A DNA stretch of 64,000 nt from Rhodobacterales bacterium. GTDB taxonomy: Bacteria > Pseudomonadota > Alphaproteobacteria > Rhodobacterales > Rhodobacteraceae. Numbering within the stretch: position 1 is the stretch's first letter; each line of letters begins with the position of its first letter. Where the stretch lies: the NCBI GenBank assembly GCA_002746935.1, contig PDRW01000031.1, forward strand, positions 1 through 64,000. The letters are read 5' to 3'. Shown one piece after another: positions 62,640 to 64,000 of this stretch. A program made the position numbers and the translations under genes. The notes below the pieces were generated by a model that saw nothing but the letters and a program-made list of their open reading frames with translations, was not told the DNA's origin and did no database searches.

Positions 62640-63009
62640 GGGCAGGAGATAGGCGGCGGCGGGCCGGGGGACAAGCGCGGCCATGGGCCCGGGCGATGAG
62701 GTGGCGTTGCGGGTTGGGTGAGAGGAGGTGGGGCGCGGCAGTGGAAGGTTGTTCTGCGCTGGGTTCGGAGAGTCCATTAGTCCGGAATACCGGACTAATG
62801 GACTCTCCATAACGTCATGATAAATAATGATAAAAACCCCGTCACCGTGTGGGATTCACAATTCGTCAACCACGATCCCGCAGGCCCGGCGGCGCCGCTG
62901 GTTCCCGTGAATGGCGGCCGGTGGCACCGGCAATCTCCGGCGTCCGGTCCATTTCAGAGAACGTCGAAACATCTTGCGCCCGCCATGATATTTCAATATT
63001 TCTAGAAAT
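62640..63009. other. 370-bp gene-free divergent region
   Basis: Contains the 42-bp perfect palindrome at 62767-62808, an AT-rich segment after it (ATAACGTCATGATAAATAATGATAAAAACC, about 62809-62840, shortened here by position) and, at its right edge, the AT-rich palindrome overlapping the ArsR start. No gene is recognised. Confidence 0.5.
62767..62808. repeat. 42-bp palindrome with perfect 19-bp arms
   Basis: GGAGAGTCCATTAGTCCGG (62767-62785), AATA, and its exact complement CCGGACTAATGGACTCTCC (62790-62808). It would form a very stable hairpin or cruciform. Relatives at 27427-27454 and 146-165 are degenerate, so this is the intact member of a small palindromic repeat family. It has no T-tract. 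Confidence 0.9.
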
Positions 63010-63011
63010 AT
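62996..63011. promoter_or_regulatory. ArsR operator-like palindrome
   Basis: ATATTTCTAGAAATAT is a perfect 16-bp palindrome, preceded by another ATATTTC (62988-62994). It overlaps the start codon of the ArsR gene (ATG at 63010). AT-rich imperfect dyads are typical for ArsR/SmtB operators. The lack of a ribosome site suggests a leaderless or very short-leader mRNA controlled directly here. Confidence 0.65.
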
Positions 63012-63369
63012 GAAACATGAATCACATATTCTCGTCTGTCCGCCCATCGCCTTTGCCGCCTCCGCCTTCGCGGCGCTTGGCTCCGAACAGCGGCTTTCGG
63101 TGCTTCGCACCCTGGTGCGCGCCGGACCCGGCGGGCTCAGCGTGGGCGAGCTCGGGCGTCGCAGCGGCATTTCCGGCTCGACCCTGAGCCATCATCTCAG
63201 GATTCTCGTCAGCGCGGGCCTTGTGACCCAGGAAAAACGCGGCCGCTCGATCATTGCCGGCGCGGCCGACATGACCACGATGCAGGCGCTGTCTGACTAT
63301 CTGCTGTCGGAATGCTGCGCCGATGCGGCTCCCGACATCACCCCCGAAAAGGTCCACGACCATGGCTGA
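63010..63369 (+). CDS. ArsR/SmtB family metal-responsive regulator
   Basis: A 119-aa winged-helix repressor: FAASAFAALGSEQRLSVLRTLVRAGPGGLSVGELG, then RRSGISGSTLSHHLRILVSAGLVTQEKRGRSI (HTH and wing), then a C-terminal helix with ECCADAAPD. The cysteine pair and the N-terminal Cys10 could bind a metal or metalloid. It overlaps the start of the permease gene by 8 bp, so the two form an operon and the permease is the likely regulated function. Confidence 0.88.
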   Translation: MKHESHILVCPPIAFAASAFAALGSEQRLSVLRTLVRAGPGGLSVGELGRRSGISGSTLSHHLRILVSAGLVTQEKRGRSIIAGAADMTTMQALSDYLLSECCADAAPDITPEKVHDHG

Positions 63370-64000
63370 CACAACCTTGCCTCCTGCCTCCCGCTTCAGG
63401 ATCGACCGGGCCTGGCTTGCGATCCTCGCGATCCCCGCGCTGCTTGCCATTTTCGCACCGGAGGAACTCTGGCCGGCGCTCCATTTCGCGGGTAGTGCCA
63501 TCGCGCGGACCGGGGTTTTCATCATCTTCGCCATTCTTGCGGTTGCCTTCCTGAAGGCGACCGGGGCGGAGAACCTGCTGGCGCGCGCCTTTGAGGGTCA
63601 CGAGACCCGGATGATCGTGTTGGCCGCCTTCGCGGGGGGGCTGGCGCCGTTCTGTTCCTGCGAGGTGATCCCGTTCATCGCCGCGCTGCTGGCGGTGGGG
63701 GCGCCGCTTTCGGCGGTGATGGCCTTCTGGCTGTCGTCGCCGCTGATGGATCCGGCGATGTTCTTCATCACCAGCGGCGAGCTCGGCCTGGGCTTTGCAC
63801 TGGCCAAGATGCTGGCGGCCTTCGGGATCGCGCTGACGGGCGGTTTCACGGTCAAGGCGCTGTCGCAGACGGCGCTGTTCAGCGATCCGCTCAAGAAGGC
63901 GGCGGTGGAAAGCCTCGGCGGCGGGCATTCCGCCGGCCATGATCATTCCTGCCACGATCATCCTGGCCACGATCATTCCGGTCACGACCATGCGGGCCAC
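63362..64000 (+). CDS. permease of the UPF0718/ArsP-like family with His-rich loop (partial)
   Basis: The gene starts at ATG 63362 and runs off the window; 213 codons are visible. It has several membrane segments with the signature LAPFCSCEVIPFIAALLAVG and FWLSSPLMDPAMFF, which marks the DUF318/UPF0718 permeases (ArsP, SO_0444 Cu/Zn efflux type). After about residue 185 a loop of repeated HDH motifs begins (GGGHSAGHDHS, CHDHPGHDHSGHDHAGH), likely a metal-binding cytoplasmic loop before the second half. With the overlapping ArsR gene it suggests zinc, copper or organoarsenic export. The C-terminal half is outside the window. Confidence 0.88.
   Translation, partial: MADTTLPPASRFRIDRAWLAILAIPALLAIFAPEELWPALHFAGSAIARTGVFIIFAILAVAFLKATGAENLLARAFEGHETRMIVLAAFAGGLAPFCSCEVIPFIAALLAVGAPLSAVMAFWLSSPLMDPAMFFITSGELGLGFALAKMLAAFGIALTGGFTVKALSQTALFSDPLKKAAVESLGGGHSAGHDHSCHDHPGHDHSGHDHAGH

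Overview
The window reads as a chromosomal segment from a high-GC alphaproteobacterium, most likely a Rhodobacteraceae member (Rhodobacter/Rhodovulum/Roseobacter type). The grounds are strong GC bias at third codon positions, dense ATGA/GTGA-coupled operons, a perfect FnrL/FNR-type box, GC-rich intergenic hairpins, and a recurring AGTATTT...CCAGGAAAAAGGGG intergenic motif that I associate with this family. No rRNA, tRNA or CRISPR array was found. Almost everything is coding.

Layout. (1) 0.3-7.5 kb: an oxidoreductase-SelD fusion (minus strand) divergent from a GbsR/MarR-type regulator followed by an RND efflux pair (adaptor plus AcrB-type pump). (2) 7.5-23 kb: a hydroxycinnamate (p-coumarate/ferulate) island. 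It holds a TRAP transporter (dctPQM type), a crotonase, a MarR regulator, a feruloyl-CoA synthase, an amidohydrolase resembling beta-ketoacyl-CoA hydrolases, an acyl-CoA dehydrogenase and, convergently, a FadB/J-like bifunctional protein, an HDAC-family deacetylase and an ADP-forming acyl-CoA ligase fused to a GNAT acetyltransferase. A shared 10-bp operator core lies upstream of both the TRAP genes and the crotonase-marR-fcs operon. (3) 23-27.5 kb: a Ca2+-type P-ATPase, a FAD amino-acid oxidase-like protein, a small secreted protein and a repeat-rich gap.

(4) 27.8-44.2 kb: a purine/nucleoside block. Two complete BMP-type nucleoside ABC transporters, transcribed in opposite directions, flank xanthine dehydrogenase xdhAB and a decayed xdhC. 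One transporter operon contains an intact K+ channel gene. The other has a perfect FNR box upstream. A periplasmic 5'-nucleotidase at 48.5-50 kb would feed nucleosides to these transporters.

(5) 44-55.5 kb: mixed genes (sulfotransferase, Hint-domain protein, HxlR/DUF1428 pair, GFA protein, 5'-nucleotidase, DUF952-pyrD-arsC operon, a rhomboid-like protein lacking catalytic residues, trpS, a branched-chain aminotransferase, a universal stress protein). (6) 55.8-57 kb: a scar of IS630 and IS110 remnants separated by one of three copies of a ~103-bp MITE-like element. (7) 57-64 kb: lgt-midA-pgeF, ubiK, small genes, sseB, a uracil-DNA glycosylase, a 42-bp perfect palindrome, and an ArsR regulator overlapping a His-rich metal permease cut by the window end.

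The most promising system-level observation is in region 2. An AMP-forming acyl-CoA synthetase (Fcs), an HDAC-type deacetylase and a Pat-like GNAT fusion lie within about 10 kb, which suggests a dedicated reversible lysine-acetylation switch on lignin-monomer catabolism. A second is the voltage-gated K+ channel translationally coupled inside a nucleoside ABC transporter operon.
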